Assembly: GCF_005796205.1 (NCBI RefSeq)
Contig: NZ_VAHN01000003.1
Location: 186,001-250,000, forward strand
Source of the DNA: Pseudarthrobacter sp. NamE2
Lineage (GTDB): Bacteria; Actinomycetota; Actinomycetes; Actinomycetales; Micrococcaceae
Reading direction: 5' to 3'
Length of the DNA: 64,000 nucleotides
In this document: piece by piece, positions 16,505-25,435 of the stretch
Position numbering within the stretch: the stretch's first letter is position 1
Layout: every line of letters begins with the position of its first letter
Translations under genes and position numbers: made by a program
The notes under the pieces: model-generated
Databases searched by the model: none
What the model saw: only the letters and a program-made list of their open reading frames with translations
Told to the model about the DNA's origin: nothing

Positions 16505-17182
16505 TCAGCGGGCGGGAAGGGCGTCCGCAGTCAGGGCTGCCAAGGCCATGCCCTCCAGCAGCGGGCGGGCATCAGCGGCCGCCATCCTGCGGCCGTGGCT
16601 CCGAACCGAATGCGGCGTGGAGTTGATGAGGCCAAAGGTGGCATGGGCCCGCACGCGCAGTTCCGAAATATCCGTGCCGGGGTGCAGGCGGGCAAGGACT
16701 TCCACCCAAAGTTCAACATAGCTGCGTTGGAGTGCGCGCACCGCCGCCTGGTCCTGCCCGGAAAGGTTGCTCAGGTCGCGGTCCTGCACCCGGATGACGT
16801 CAGGCTTGCCCAGCGCAAAGTCCACCTGGAACTCCACCAGCCGGCGCAGGGCTGCCAGCGGGTCGCCACTGGTCTCAACCACTTGGCGGCCGCCGTCCAG
16901 CAGTTCCCGGCTGACCGTCAGCAGCAAGTCCGCCAGCACCGCCTGCTTTCCCGAGAAATGGCGATAGACGGCAGGGCCGCTGACTCCGGCTGCGGCGCCC
17001 AGGTCCTCGAGCGAGACCCGGTTGAAGCCGTTGACTGCGAACAGGGATGCGGCGGCCGTCAGCAACGCCTGCCGGCGGTTTTCCTTCGCCTTGCTGCGCT
17101 GGGTTGAAGTGCTGCGCTCGGCTGAATTGCTGGGCCGGGTGGGCGTGGGGGCGCTGGTCTGCGTGGCATCGGTGCTGGGCAC
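16505..17182 (-). CDS. TetR-family transcriptional regulator of the carboxylase operon
   Basis: This 225-residue repressor-type protein has a low-complexity Ser/Thr/Pro N-terminus (about 1-30), a TetR helix-turn-helix (RRQALLTAAASLFAVNGFNR, then VSLEDLGAAAGVSGPAVYRHFSGKQ, about residues 37-82) and an all-helical ligand domain. It begins at GTG 17182 with GAGGAGGAAAA upstream. It is divergent from the carboxylase/acyl-CoA dehydrogenase operon, like Rv2506 beside accD1/accA1 in M. tuberculosis. The 19-bp palindrome at 17219-17237 in the shared spacer is the obvious operator candidate. The ligand is probably an acyl-CoA intermediate, by inference. Confidence 0.88.
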   Translation of the reverse strand: MPSTDATQTSAPTPTRPSNSAERSTSTQRSKAKENRRQALLTAAASLFAVNGFNRVSLEDLGAAAGVSGPAVYRHFSGKQAVLADLLLTVSRELLDGGRQVVETSGDPLAALRRLVEFQVDFALGKPDVIRVQDRDLSNLSGQDQAAVRALQRSYVELWVEVLARLHPGTDISELRVRAHATFGLINSTPHSVRSHGRRMAAADARPLLEGMALAALTADALPAR

Positions 17183-17218
17183 TTTTCCTCCTCGGACCCG
17201 CAGAGTCTAGCAAGGCAG

Positions 17219-17280
17219 GTGATGTGTTGGACATCACAGTTAATAGAGACTAACCTGAATTTCAGTTATTGCTGACTAAC
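17219..17280. promoter_or_regulatory. Candidate TetR operator and promoter of the leucine-degradation operon
   Basis: GTGATGTGTTGGACATCAC (17219-17237) has perfect 7-bp arms around GTTGG. It covers a possible -35 TTGGAC (17227-17232), with TAACCT (17251-17256) as -10. Downstream are two 16-mers of the form GTTA-N8-TAAC (17239-17254 and 17265-17280), 26 bp apart, both ending GACTAAC. Either element could be the regulator site. Confidence 0.55.
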
Positions 17281-17327
17281 CGAGTTGCCGGATGCGGAAC
17301 CTCGGTGCGCACAGGAACGGACCGTCG

Positions 17328-18935
17328 ATGGAGACCCTCGCCAGCAGGATCGACCCCTCAAGCGAAGCGTTTGGTTCCAACAGCCAGGCCCAGCGGGAGC
17401 TGGCGGAAGACCTGCGGAAACGCCTGGCTGATGCAGCATTGGGCGGTCCCCAAAAGTCCCGTGAACGGCATGTTGCCAGGGGCAAGCTGCTGCCTCGGGA
17501 GCGCATCGACCAGTTGCTCGACGACGGCAGCCCCTTCCTGGAAATCGCACCCCTGGCGGCCAACGGGATGTACAACGACGAAGCTCCGGGCGCGGGCGTC
17601 ATCGCCGGCATCGGCCTGGTGCACGGCCGGCAGGTACTGGTGATATCCAACGACGCCACCGTCAAAGGAGGCACCTACTATCCGATGACTGTCAAGAAAC
17701 ACCTCCGGGCGCAGGAGGTGGCCTTGGAAAACCGGCTGCCGTGCATCTACCTGGTGGACTCCGGCGGGGCTTTCCTGCCCAAACAGGACGAGGTGTTTCC
17801 GGACCGGGACCACTTTGGCCGGATCTTCTACAACCAGGCGCGCCTGTCGGCCGCAAAGATTCCGCAGATCGCGGCGGTGATGGGTTCCTGCACTGCCGGC
17901 GGAGCCTACGTCCCGGCCATGAGCGACGAAACGGTCATCGTGCGAAACCAGGGCACCATCTTCCTGGGCGGACCGCCGCTGGTGAAAGCGGCTATCGGCG
18001 AGGTGGTCACGGCAGAGGAGCTGGGCGGCGGAGAGGTGCACTCCAGGATCTCCGGCGTCACCGATCACCTGGCGGAAAACGATGAACACGCACTGCAGAT
18101 CGTGCGGGACATCGTGGCAACGCTGCCGCCGCCGGCACCGCCCGCCTGGGACGTGGAACCTGCCGTCGAACCCGCCGCCCAAGCCGGGGAGCTGTACGGG
18201 GCCGTCCCCACGGACGTCAACGCGCCCTACGACGTACATGAAGTCATCGCCCGCCTTGTGGACGGCAGCCGCTTCCACGAATTCAAGAAGGACTACGGCA
18301 CCACGCTGGTCACCGGGTTCGCCCGGCTGCACGGGCACCCGGTGGGAATTGTGGCCAACAACGGCGTGCTCTTCAGCGAATCCTCCCTCAAAGGGGCGCA
18401 TTTCATCGAGCTCTGCGACCAGCGCGGGATTCCCCTCCTGTTCCTCCAGAACATCTCCGGTTTCATGGTGGGCAGGGATGCCGAGCAGGGCGGCATCGCC
18501 AAGAACGGCGCCAAGATGGTCACCGCCGTGGCCACGGCGCGGGTGCCCAAGCTGACAGTGGTGATCGGCGGGTCCTTTGGGGCGGGCAACTATTCCATGT
18601 GCGGCCGCGCATACTCGCCACGGTTCCTGTGGATGTGGCCGGCAGCCCGTATCTCGGTGATGGGCGGCAACCAGGCCGCCAGCGTGCTGGCCACCGTCAA
18701 GCGCGAACAACTCGAGGCGGCGGGCGAGGAATGGCCGGCGGAGGCCGAGGAAGAGTTCAAGGCGCCCATCCGCAGGCAGTACGAGGACCAGGGCAGCCCG
18801 TACTACTCCACGGCCCGCCTCTGGGATGACGGCATCATCGACCCCGGAGAGACCCGCACCGTCCTGGGACTGGCCCTGGACGTTGTTTCCCGAACCCCCC
18901 TGCCGGACACCTCCTTCGGCCTGTTCAGGATGTGA
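17328..18935 (+). CDS. Acyl-CoA carboxylase beta subunit (probable 3-methylcrotonyl-CoA carboxylase, AccD1-like)
   Basis: This 535-residue carboxyltransferase moves CO2 from carboxybiotin to the acyl-CoA substrate, here most likely 3-methylcrotonyl-CoA of leucine degradation. Motifs are [15 protein letters not shown], the crotonase-fold oxyanion segments [17 protein letters not shown] and [20 protein letters not shown], and [16 protein letters not shown], characteristic of MCC-beta. I chose ATG 17328 because MCC-beta proteins begin MExLxSRIDPSS, as here, with AGGAACGG upstream. The frame opens earlier, at 17292. It is the first gene of a seven-gene operon behind the TetR operator candidate. 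Confidence 0.87.
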   Translation: METLASRIDPSSEAFGSNSQAQRELAEDLRKRLADAALGGPQKSRERHVARGKLLPRERIDQLLDDGSPFLEIAPLAANGMYNDEAPGAGVIAGIGLVHGRQVLVISNDATVKGGTYYPMTVKKHLRAQEVALENRLPCIYLVDSGGAFLPKQDEVFPDRDHFGRIFYNQARLSAAKIPQIAAVMGSCTAGGAYVPAMSDETVIVRNQGTIFLGGPPLVKAAIGEVVTAEELGGGEVHSRISGVTDHLAENDEHALQIVRDIVATLPPPAPPAWDVEPAVEPAAQAGELYGAVPTDVNAPYDVHEVIARLVDGSRFHEFKKDYGTTLVTGFARLHGHPVGIVANNGVLFSESSLKGAHFIELCDQRGIPLLFLQNISGFMVGRDAEQGGIAKNGAKMVTAVATARVPKLTVVIGGSFGAGNYSMCGRAYSPRFLWMWPAARISVMGGNQAASVLATVKREQLEAAGEEWPAEAEEEFKAPIRRQYEDQGSPYYSTARLWDDGIIDPGETRTVLGLALDVVSRTPLPDTSFGLFRM

Positions 18936-18942
18936 GCCAGCC

Positions 18943-21174
18943 ATGACCACACCCGTAACCACAAAGGCCGCGCATACCGTCACAGCTGCCAGCAAGCCCC
19001 TGTTCGGCACCGTCCTGGTGGCCAACCGCGGCGAGATTGCATGCCGCGTGATCCGCACCCTCCGCGCCCTGGGCATCCGTTCCGTCGCCGTTTACAGCGA
19101 TGCCGACGCCGGCGCCCGCCACGTGCGCGAAGCTGACACCGCCGTCCGGATCGGCCCCGCCCCTGCCGCGCAAAGCTACCTGAACATCGACGCAGTGCTT
19201 GACGCGTGCCGCCGGACGGGTGCGGAGGCGGTGCACCCGGGCTACGGCTTCCTGAGCGAAAACGCGGACTTCGCACGGGCCCTGGAGAAGGCCGGCATCA
19301 CGTTCATTGGTCCCGGCGTGGAGGCCCTCAACGTCATGGGGGACAAGATCCGCTCCAAGAACCACGTGGCCGGGTACGGCGTCCCGGTGGTCCCCGGCGT
19401 GGCACGCCCGGGAATGACGGATGCAGAACTGGTTGAGGCCGCGGCCGGCGTCGGGTTCCCGTTGCTGATCAAGCCCTCCGCGGGCGGCGGAGGCAAGGGC
19501 ATGCATGCGGTGCGCACTGCAACGGACCTTCCGGCGGTCCTGGCCACCGCCCGCCGGGTAGCGGCCGGCGCGTTTGGTGACGACACGCTGTTCCTCGAGC
19601 GGCTGGTGACTACGCCGCGCCATATCGAGGTGCAGGTGCTGGCCGACAACCATGGCAACGTCATCCACCTGGGGGAGCGCGAGTGTTCGCTGCAGCGGCG
19701 GCACCAGAAAGTGATTGAGGAGGCGCCCTCGCCGCTGCTGGAGAACCTGCCGGACGGTGCGGCGGTCCGGGCGCGCATCGGCGAAGCGGCCTGCAACGCC
19801 GCGCGCAGCGTCAACTACTCCGGCGCCGGGACCGTGGAATTCCTGGTCTCCGATGACGCCCCGGACGAGTTCTACTTCATGGAAATGAATACCCGGCTGC
19901 AGGTGGAGCATCCGGTCACGGAGATGGTCACCGGGATCGACCTGGTGGAATGGCAGGTGCGAATCGCCGCGGGTGAGGAACTCAGCATCCGGCAGGCCGA
20001 CGTCGAACTGAACGGCCACGCGGTTGAGGCCCGCGTCTATGCGGAGGTGCCGGAAAAGAACTTCCTGCCCTCCACCGGGCGGGTCCATCTCCTTGAGGAG
20101 CCTGCCGCCGGAACACCGGGCAGGGTGCGCGTGGACTCGTCCCTGGTGGAAGGGCTGGAGCTGTCCGCCAACTATGACCCCATGATGGCCAAGGTCATCT
20201 CCTGGGACACGGACCGCGCCGCGGCCCTGGACGCCCTGGACACCGCGCTCGCCGGCTTCACGGCCCTGGGCCTGGAGACCAACATCGAGTACCTGCGGCT
20301 CCTGGTCAATGATCCCGATGTCCGCAACGGGCATCTGGACACCGGGCTGATCGAACGCAAGCTGCCGGAGCTGGCGTTCCGCCGGATTGGCGGGAAGGAA
20401 CTGGTGGCAGCGGCGTTGTCGGCCCTGGCATGGGAACCAGTTCCTCCGGCCGGCAGCCCCTGGCAGGCGCGGAACGGCTGGCGGCTCGGATCACCGGCGC
20501 CGCGCCGGGTCACTTTGGGCCTTCCCGACGGCGGGATGGCCACCGTGACGGTCAACGGCAATGTCACGTCCGGGCCGGTGTCCGTGACGGTCGACGGCGG
20601 CACGGGCCGCACAGCCTCGCTGCACTTCCCGGGGCCGGGCCGCGTGCAGCTGACCCTTGACGACCAAGTCCGTGACTACGCGGTGGCACCCGTGCATCCT
20701 GTGCCCGCTCCCCAAGTGCCAGTAGGGCAGGCTGGCGTGATTCCGCCGTCGGACGCTCCGCTCCAGCTCTTCCTCGGCCACCAGGGCTGGTCCTGCCGGC
20801 TGGACGTGCTTAGCCGCGAGGAGCGGCTGGAACGCGTCCTCGCTGCCAGGCAGCGGGAGGCAGGCACTGCTGATCCCGCCGTGCGGTCGCCCATGCCCGG
20901 CACCGTGGTCTCGGTCCCGGTCAATGACGGAGACACCGTGGACGCAGGCCAGGTGCTGGCGTCGGTGGAGGCCATGAAGATGGAGCACCAGTTGCTGGCC
21001 CCCCTGGCAGGAACGGTGCACCTTACCGTCCGGGCCGGGGACCTGGTAAAGGCAGACCAGGTCCTGGCCACCGTCCACCCCGCCGCAGCCCCGGAACCGC
21101 ACGAGGCCCCGGAACGGCAGCCATCCGCAGAACAGCAAGAAGAAAACCCCCCAGCAGGCAAAGGAGCCTCCTAA
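18943..21174 (+). CDS. Acyl-CoA carboxylase alpha subunit with biotin carboxylase and biotin carrier domains (AccA1-like)
   Basis: This 743-residue protein carboxylates its own biotin with ATP and bicarbonate and serves the beta subunit encoded 7 bp upstream. The biotin carboxylase domain (about 22-470) starts [20 protein letters not shown] and shows the ATP-grasp glycine loop [12 protein letters not shown] and the [14 protein letters not shown] site. A middle domain follows. The C-terminal carrier domain has the biotinylated Lys679 in [12 protein letters not shown] 50-residue Pro/Glu-rich tail extends past the carrier domain. The start ATG 18943 follows the upstream stop and homologues begin close to [12 protein letters not shown]. 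It corresponds to Rv2501c by context. Confidence 0.88.
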   Translation: MTTPVTTKAAHTVTAASKPLFGTVLVANRGEIACRVIRTLRALGIRSVAVYSDADAGARHVREADTAVRIGPAPAAQSYLNIDAVLDACRRTGAEAVHPGYGFLSENADFARALEKAGITFIGPGVEALNVMGDKIRSKNHVAGYGVPVVPGVARPGMTDAELVEAAAGVGFPLLIKPSAGGGGKGMHAVRTATDLPAVLATARRVAAGAFGDDTLFLERLVTTPRHIEVQVLADNHGNVIHLGERECSLQRRHQKVIEEAPSPLLENLPDGAAVRARIGEAACNAARSVNYSGAGTVEFLVSDDAPDEFYFMEMNTRLQVEHPVTEMVTGIDLVEWQVRIAAGEELSIRQADVELNGHAVEARVYAEVPEKNFLPSTGRVHLLEEPAAGTPGRVRVDSSLVEGLELSANYDPMMAKVISWDTDRAAALDALDTALAGFTALGLETNIEYLRLLVNDPDVRNGHLDTGLIERKLPELAFRRIGGKELVAAALSALAWEPVPPAGSPWQARNGWRLGSPAPRRVTLGLPDGGMATVTVNGNVTSGPVSVTVDGGTGRTASLHFPGPGRVQLTLDDQVRDYAVAPVHPVPAPQVPVGQAGVIPPSDAPLQLFLGHQGWSCRLDVLSREERLERVLAARQREAGTADPAVRSPMPGTVVSVPVNDGDTVDAGQVLASVEAMKMEHQLLAPLAGTVHLTVRAGDLVKADQVLATVHPAAAPEPHEAPERQPSAEQQEENPPAGKGAS

Positions 21175-21175
21175 A

Positions 21176-22339
21176 ATGCCCGGTTTTGAACTCACCGAGG
21201 AGTACCAGGACCTTAGCGACACGGTTCGTGACTTCGCGGACAACGTGGTGGCACCGGTCTCAGCCAAGCACGACGAAGAGCACAGCTTCCCGTACGACGT
21301 GGTCAAGCAGATGGCCGAGATGGGCCTGTTCGGGCTGCCGTTCCCGGAGGAGTACGGCGGAATGGGCGGAGACTACTTCGCGCTCGCCCTCGCGCTGGAG
21401 CAGCTGGGCCGCGTGGACCAGTCCGTGGCCATCACCCTGGAGGCCGGCGTTTCGCTGGGTGCCATGCCGGTCTACCGCTTCGGCACGGAGGAACAGAAAC
21501 AGGCCTGGCTGCCCATGCTGGCCTCCGGGCAGGCGCTCGCAGGTTTTGGCCTGACCGAGCCCGAGGCGGGCTCGGACGCCGGCGGCACCAAGACCACCGC
21601 GCGGCGGGACGGCGGGGACTGGGTCGTCAACGGCAACAAGGAATTCATCACCAACTCCGGCACGAACATCACCCGCCTGGTGACGGTTACCGCGGTGACA
21701 GGCCGGAAGGAACGCCCCGACGGAAGCGTGCAAAAGGAGATTTCCACCATTTTGGTGCCAACTGACACGCCCGGCTTCAAAGCTGAAAAGCCCTACAACA
21801 AGGTGGGCTGGAACGCTTCGGACACCCATCCGCTCACGCTCAAGGACGTCCGGGTCCCCGAATCGAACCTGCTGGGCATGGAAGGGCGGGGCTACGCCAA
21901 CTTCCTGTCCATCCTCGACGAGGGACGCATCGCCATTGCGGCGCTGGCCACGGGCGCCGCGCAGGGCTGCGCCGACCTCTCCGTCAAGTACGCCAAGGAG
22001 CGCCGGGCGTTCGGGCACGAGATCGGCAAGTACCAGGCCGTTTCCTTCAAGATCGCCCGCATGGAAGCCCGGGCCCACACGGCCCGCCTGGCCTACTACG
22101 ACGCCGCCGCCCGGATGCTGGCCGGCAAGCCGTTCAAGACGCAGGCGGCCATAGCTAAGATGGTCGCAGGCGAGGCGGCCATGGACAACGCGCGGGATGC
22201 CACCCAGGTATTCGGCGGCTATGGCTTCATCAACGAGTTCACTGTGGCGCGCCACTACCGCGACTCCAAGATCCTTGAAGTGGGGGAGGGCACCACGGAG
22301 GTCCAGCTGATGCTGATCGCCCGCGAACTGGGTCTGTAG
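21176..22339 (+). CDS. Acyl-CoA dehydrogenase (FadE19-like; branched or short acyl-CoA)
   Basis: This 387-residue FAD enzyme oxidises an acyl-CoA to the 2-enoyl-CoA. Family signatures are FGLTEPEAGSDAGGTKTTA, GNKEFITNSGTN, ERRAFGHEIGKYQAVSFKIA and QVFGGYGFINEFTVARHYRDSK (shortened here to separate motifs QVFGGYGF and ARHYRDSK). A glutamate in VGEGTTEVQ sits at the short/medium-chain catalytic-base position. Classical isovaleryl-CoA dehydrogenases lack Glu there, so isovaleryl specificity is suggested by gene context, not by this residue. It starts 1 bp after the carboxylase stop, with AAGGAG upstream. Confidence 0.85.
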   Translation: MPGFELTEEYQDLSDTVRDFADNVVAPVSAKHDEEHSFPYDVVKQMAEMGLFGLPFPEEYGGMGGDYFALALALEQLGRVDQSVAITLEAGVSLGAMPVYRFGTEEQKQAWLPMLASGQALAGFGLTEPEAGSDAGGTKTTARRDGGDWVVNGNKEFITNSGTNITRLVTVTAVTGRKERPDGSVQKEISTILVPTDTPGFKAEKPYNKVGWNASDTHPLTLKDVRVPESNLLGMEGRGYANFLSILDEGRIAIAALATGAAQGCADLSVKYAKERRAFGHEIGKYQAVSFKIARMEARAHTARLAYYDAAARMLAGKPFKTQAAIAKMVAGEAAMDNARDATQVFGGYGFINEFTVARHYRDSKILEVGEGTTEVQLMLIARELGL

Positions 22340-22384
22340 CAACGGGCGTTTGTCGCATGGAAAGTAGCCGGCCTGAAGGGATCG

Positions 22385-23206
22385 ATGATGATTGACAAGG
22401 TTGTTGCCAGCGCCGACGAAGCAGTGGCGGACATTCCCGACGGCGCGTCCCTGGCCGTGGGCGGGTTCGGCCTGTGCGGCATACCGGTCACGCTTATTGA
22501 CGCGCTGCACCGCGCAGGCACCTCGGACCTGGAAACGGTCAGCAACAACTGCGGGGTGGACGACTGGGGCCTGGGAATCCTGCTCCGTGACGGGCGGATC
22601 CGGCGCACCATCAGCTCCTACGTGGGCGAGAACAAGGAATTCGCCCGCCAGTACCTGGCCGGCGAGCTGGAGGTTGTCCTCACCCCGCAAGGCACCCTCG
22701 CCGAGAAACTGCGCGCGGGCGGCGCGGGGATCCCTGCCTTCTACACCAAGGCGGGCGTCGGCACGCAGGTTTCCGACGGCGGCCTGCCGCAGAAGTACGA
22801 CGCCAATGGTGGCATCGCCATCGCCTCGGAGCCGAAGGAAGTGCGCTCCTTTGCGGGCGTTGACTACGTGCTCGAGGAATCGCTGACCCCCGACTTCGGC
22901 CTGGTCCACGCCTGGAAAGGGGACCGGCACGGCAACCTGGTGTTCCACGCCACCGCCATGAACTTCAATCCGCTGTGCGCCATGGCGGGCCGGATCACCA
23001 TCGCCGAGGTGGAGGAACTCGTGGAGCCGGGGGAACTGGACCCGGAACACATCCACACTCCCGGGATCTTCGTGCAGCGGGTGGTCGTGGCTCCGGGGGC
23101 TGAAAAACGGATTGAGAAACGGACCGTGGCACTGGCCTCCTCCGCCCGGGGACCAGCTGCTGCGCCGGCAGCAGGACCAGGCAGTAACCAGCAGGCAGGA
23201 GCGTAG
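22385..23206 (+). CDS. 3-oxoacid CoA-transferase, subunit A (ScoA-like)
   Basis: Subunit A of a family I CoA-transferase, 273 residues. It moves CoA between succinyl-CoA and acetoacetate or a related acid, the last use of the acetoacetate made from leucine. It shows [35 protein letters not shown] and [20 protein letters not shown], hallmarks of SCOT subunit A. The last 40 residues are Ala/Gly/Pro-rich. It starts at ATG 22385 with GGGATCG upstream, so initiation may be weak or at ATG 22388. Subunit B is encoded 2 bp downstream. Rv2504c is the M. tuberculosis counterpart by order. Confidence 0.88.
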   Translation: MMIDKVVASADEAVADIPDGASLAVGGFGLCGIPVTLIDALHRAGTSDLETVSNNCGVDDWGLGILLRDGRIRRTISSYVGENKEFARQYLAGELEVVLTPQGTLAEKLRAGGAGIPAFYTKAGVGTQVSDGGLPQKYDANGGIAIASEPKEVRSFAGVDYVLEESLTPDFGLVHAWKGDRHGNLVFHATAMNFNPLCAMAGRITIAEVEELVEPGELDPEHIHTPGIFVQRVVVAPGAEKRIEKRTVALASSARGPAAAPAAGPGSNQQAGA

Positions 23207-23208
23207 CC

Positions 23209-23985
23209 ATGGATCCGAACAGTCCCTTGGCCCCCCGGCCGGAAGCCGTCCGGCCCGAGTACCGGCGGGCAGCAGTCCAGCAGCACGCAGCCGCCGGCGA
23301 CTCAACCGCCCCGGCCGAAACCAGGGGCTGGACGCGGAATGAGCTCGCCGCGCGCGTTGCCAGGGAACTCAGCAACGGCCAGTACGTGAACCTCGGCATC
23401 GGCATGCCCACGCTTATCCCCAACTACATTCCGGAGGGAGTGGAGGTGGTCCTCCACTCCGAGAACGGCATCCTGGGAGTGGGGCCCTACCCGGCCGAGG
23501 ACGCCGTGGACCCCGACCTCATCAATGCCGGCAAGGAAACGGTCACCGTGAACAAGGGAGCCGCCTTCTTCGATTCGGCCTCCTCCTTCGGGATGATCCG
23601 CGGCGGGCACGTGGACGTTGCCGTTTTGGGGGCCATGGAAGTAGCCGCTAACGGCGACCTCGCCAACTGGATGATCCCCGGCAAGATGGTCAAGGGCATG
23701 GGCGGAGCCATGGACCTGGTGTTCGGGGCCAAGAAGGTCATTGTCATGATGGAACACGTGGACCGGGCCGGTAAACCCAAGATCGTTCAGCAGTGCTCGC
23801 TGCCGCTGACCGGCAAGGGCTGCGTGGACCGCATCATCACCGACCTGGCCGTCATCGACGTCGTCCAGGACGAGACTGGTCCCCGCCTGGTCCTGCGGGA
23901 GCTGGCCCCCAATGTTTCGGTCGAGGATGTTGCTGCCGCCACCGGCGCCGAACTGTTCGAGGAAGACCGGGAACTCACCGTATGA
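23209..23985 (+). CDS. 3-oxoacid CoA-transferase, subunit B (ScoB-like)
   Basis: This 258-residue catalytic subunit has Glu85 in [10 protein letters not shown], the residue that forms the enzyme-CoA thioester. Also visible are [39 protein letters not shown] and the C-terminal FEEDRELTV. The first 40 residues (Pro/Ala/Arg-rich) extend beyond the usual start near [11 protein letters not shown], so translation could also begin further in, although no better start is evident. The stop overlaps the MaoC start (ATGA). Confidence 0.87.
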   Translation: MDPNSPLAPRPEAVRPEYRRAAVQQHAAAGDSTAPAETRGWTRNELAARVARELSNGQYVNLGIGMPTLIPNYIPEGVEVVLHSENGILGVGPYPAEDAVDPDLINAGKETVTVNKGAAFFDSASSFGMIRGGHVDVAVLGAMEVAANGDLANWMIPGKMVKGMGGAMDLVFGAKKVIVMMEHVDRAGKPKIVQQCSLPLTGKGCVDRIITDLAVIDVVQDETGPRLVLRELAPNVSVEDVAAATGAELFEEDRELTV

Positions 23986-24590
23986 GTGAGGGAAACGGGG
24001 TTTCGACAGGCTCAACCATCGAACAAACAGGTTCAACCACGGGGCAAACGGGAGAGCACCGGGTCATCGAGCAGCGCGGGCTTTACTTCGACGAGCTCGA
24101 GGAGGGCGTGCGTTACGCCCACCGCCCCGGGCGGACGGTGACGGAGGCGGACAACGTGCTGTTCACCACCCTCACCATGAACACCCAGGCCCTGCACCTG
24201 GACGCGGCCTGGAGCGCCGGTCAGCCCTTCGGCCAGCGGCTGGTGAACTCGATGTTCACCCTTGCCACGATGGTCGGCCAGTCCGTAGGCCAGCTGACCC
24301 AGGGCACCATCATCGCCCAGCTCGGCATTACGGACGTGTCCTTTCCGCATCCGCTCTACCACGGGGACACCCTGTACACCGAGACGGTGATCGCCGCAAA
24401 GCGCCTGTCGGCGTCGCGGCCCGGCCAGGGGGTGGTCACCATGCAGCACACCGGGCGCAACCAGGATGGCACCGTGGTAGCCCTGGCGACGCGCAGTTGC
24501 CTGATGTGGACCAGGGATGAGCATGCCCGGCAGCAGAACCGCGGCCAAGGCGCGCCGTCGCCGGGCAGACAGGGGACAATGCAGGTATGA
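23982..24590 (+). CDS. MaoC-family enoyl-CoA hydratase (Rv2499c-like)
   Basis: This 202-residue hot-dog-fold hydratase follows the acyl-CoA dehydrogenase and carboxylase in the pathway. The core begins at [20 protein letters not shown] and shows [28 protein letters not shown], the MaoC active-site region with its Asp and His. In M. tuberculosis, Rv2499c acts with the CitE-like Rv2498c in itaconate and leucine breakdown as a hydratase of itaconyl- or methylglutaconyl-CoA type; I infer the same role here. The first 25 residues ([19 protein letters not shown]) come from a short dispersed DNA repeat, so the natural N-terminus has been lengthened. Confidence 0.83.
   Translation: MSEGNGVSTGSTIEQTGSTTGQTGEHRVIEQRGLYFDELEEGVRYAHRPGRTVTEADNVLFTTLTMNTQALHLDAAWSAGQPFGQRLVNSMFTLATMVGQSVGQLTQGTIIAQLGITDVSFPHPLYHGDTLYTETVIAAKRLSASRPGQGVVTMQHTGRNQDGTVVALATRSCLMWTRDEHARQQNRGQGAPSPGRQGTMQV
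23999..24018 (+). repeat. Short dispersed repeat at the MaoC N-terminus
   Basis: GGTTTCGACAGGCTCAACCA. It differs at one base from the reverse complement of 15532-15552. A partial echo, GGTTCAACCA, follows at 24030-24039. The repeat is translated in frame as STGST. Confidence 0.6.
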
Positions 24591-25426
24591 CCTTCCTGAT
24601 GGGACCTGCCCTGCTGTTTTGCCCCGCTGACCGGCCGGAACGCTACCAAAAGGCCGCCGCGCGCGCCGATGCCGTCATCCTGGACCTTGAGGATGCCGTG
24701 GCACCCGGGGACAAACAGCGCGCCCGCGGCGCCATCCTGGCCCAGGTGGGGGCCACCGGCGACGAACCGGAGCTGGAGCCCAGCAGGACCATCATCCGGG
24801 TGAACCCCGCAGGGACCGAGGAGTTCGAACGGGACCTCCACTGCCTGGCGCACACCCCCTACCGGACAGTCATGCTGGCCAAGGCGGAAAGCGCACAGCA
24901 GCTGGAGGCGCTCGACGGCTACCAGGTGGTTGCGCTGTGCGAGACCGCTTTGGGCGTGCTGAATGCCCCGGCAATCGCGGCCGCACAAAACGTGGTGGCG
25001 CTGATGTGGGGAGCGGAGGACCTGCTGGCAACACTGGGCGGCACCTCCAGCCGGAAGGACGACGGCGGCTACCGGGCCGTGGCGCTGCACGCGCGTTCGT
25101 CGGTGCTGCTGGCCGCCAGGGCGCACGGCAAGGAAGCCGTGGACGCCGTTTATACCAATATCCCCGACCTTGCCGGACTGGCCCGGGAATCCGCGGACGC
25201 GGTGGCCTCGGGCTTCGGTTCAAAAGCCTGCATCCATCCCAGCCAGGCGGCAGTGGTGCGGGGCGCCTACGCACCTTCCGAGGCCGATGTGGCGGCAGCC
25301 TCTGAAATCCTGCAGGCCGCCCGGACCGCGGGCTCGGGCGTGTTCCAGCACAACGGCAAGATGATTGACGGGCCCATCCTCAAGCACGCGGAGGCTGTCA
25401 TCCGCAGGGCCGGGGAGCACGCCTAG
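24587..25426 (+). CDS. CitE-like beta-hydroxyacyl-CoA lyase (HpcH/HpaI family; Rv2498c-like)
   Basis: This 279-residue TIM-barrel lyase cleaves a 3-hydroxyacyl-CoA with Mg2+. It shows LLFCPADRPERYQKA, VILDLEDAVAP (metal-binding Glu/Asp), TIIRVNPAGT, VVALCETALGVLNA (metal-binding Glu) and LMWGAEDLLATLGG. No citrate lyase partner genes are nearby. The M. tuberculosis orthologue by context, Rv2498c, was reported to cleave both citramalyl-CoA and HMG-CoA, so this gene probably supplies the HMG-CoA lyase step of leucine degradation. It starts with an ATGA overlap and ends the operon, 9 bp from a convergent gene with no visible terminator. Confidence 0.85.
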   Translation: MTFLMGPALLFCPADRPERYQKAAARADAVILDLEDAVAPGDKQRARGAILAQVGATGDEPELEPSRTIIRVNPAGTEEFERDLHCLAHTPYRTVMLAKAESAQQLEALDGYQVVALCETALGVLNAPAIAAAQNVVALMWGAEDLLATLGGTSSRKDDGGYRAVALHARSSVLLAARAHGKEAVDAVYTNIPDLAGLARESADAVASGFGSKACIHPSQAAVVRGAYAPSEADVAAASEILQAARTAGSGVFQHNGKMIDGPILKHAEAVIRRAGEHA

Positions 25427-25435
25427 GAGCCGCTG

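Noticed and set aside
21260..23305. Minus-strand frame of about 680 codons opposite the acyl-CoA dehydrogenase and CoA-transferase genes
   Set aside because: Shadow frame; the plus strand encodes well-defined enzymes with overlapping starts and stops.
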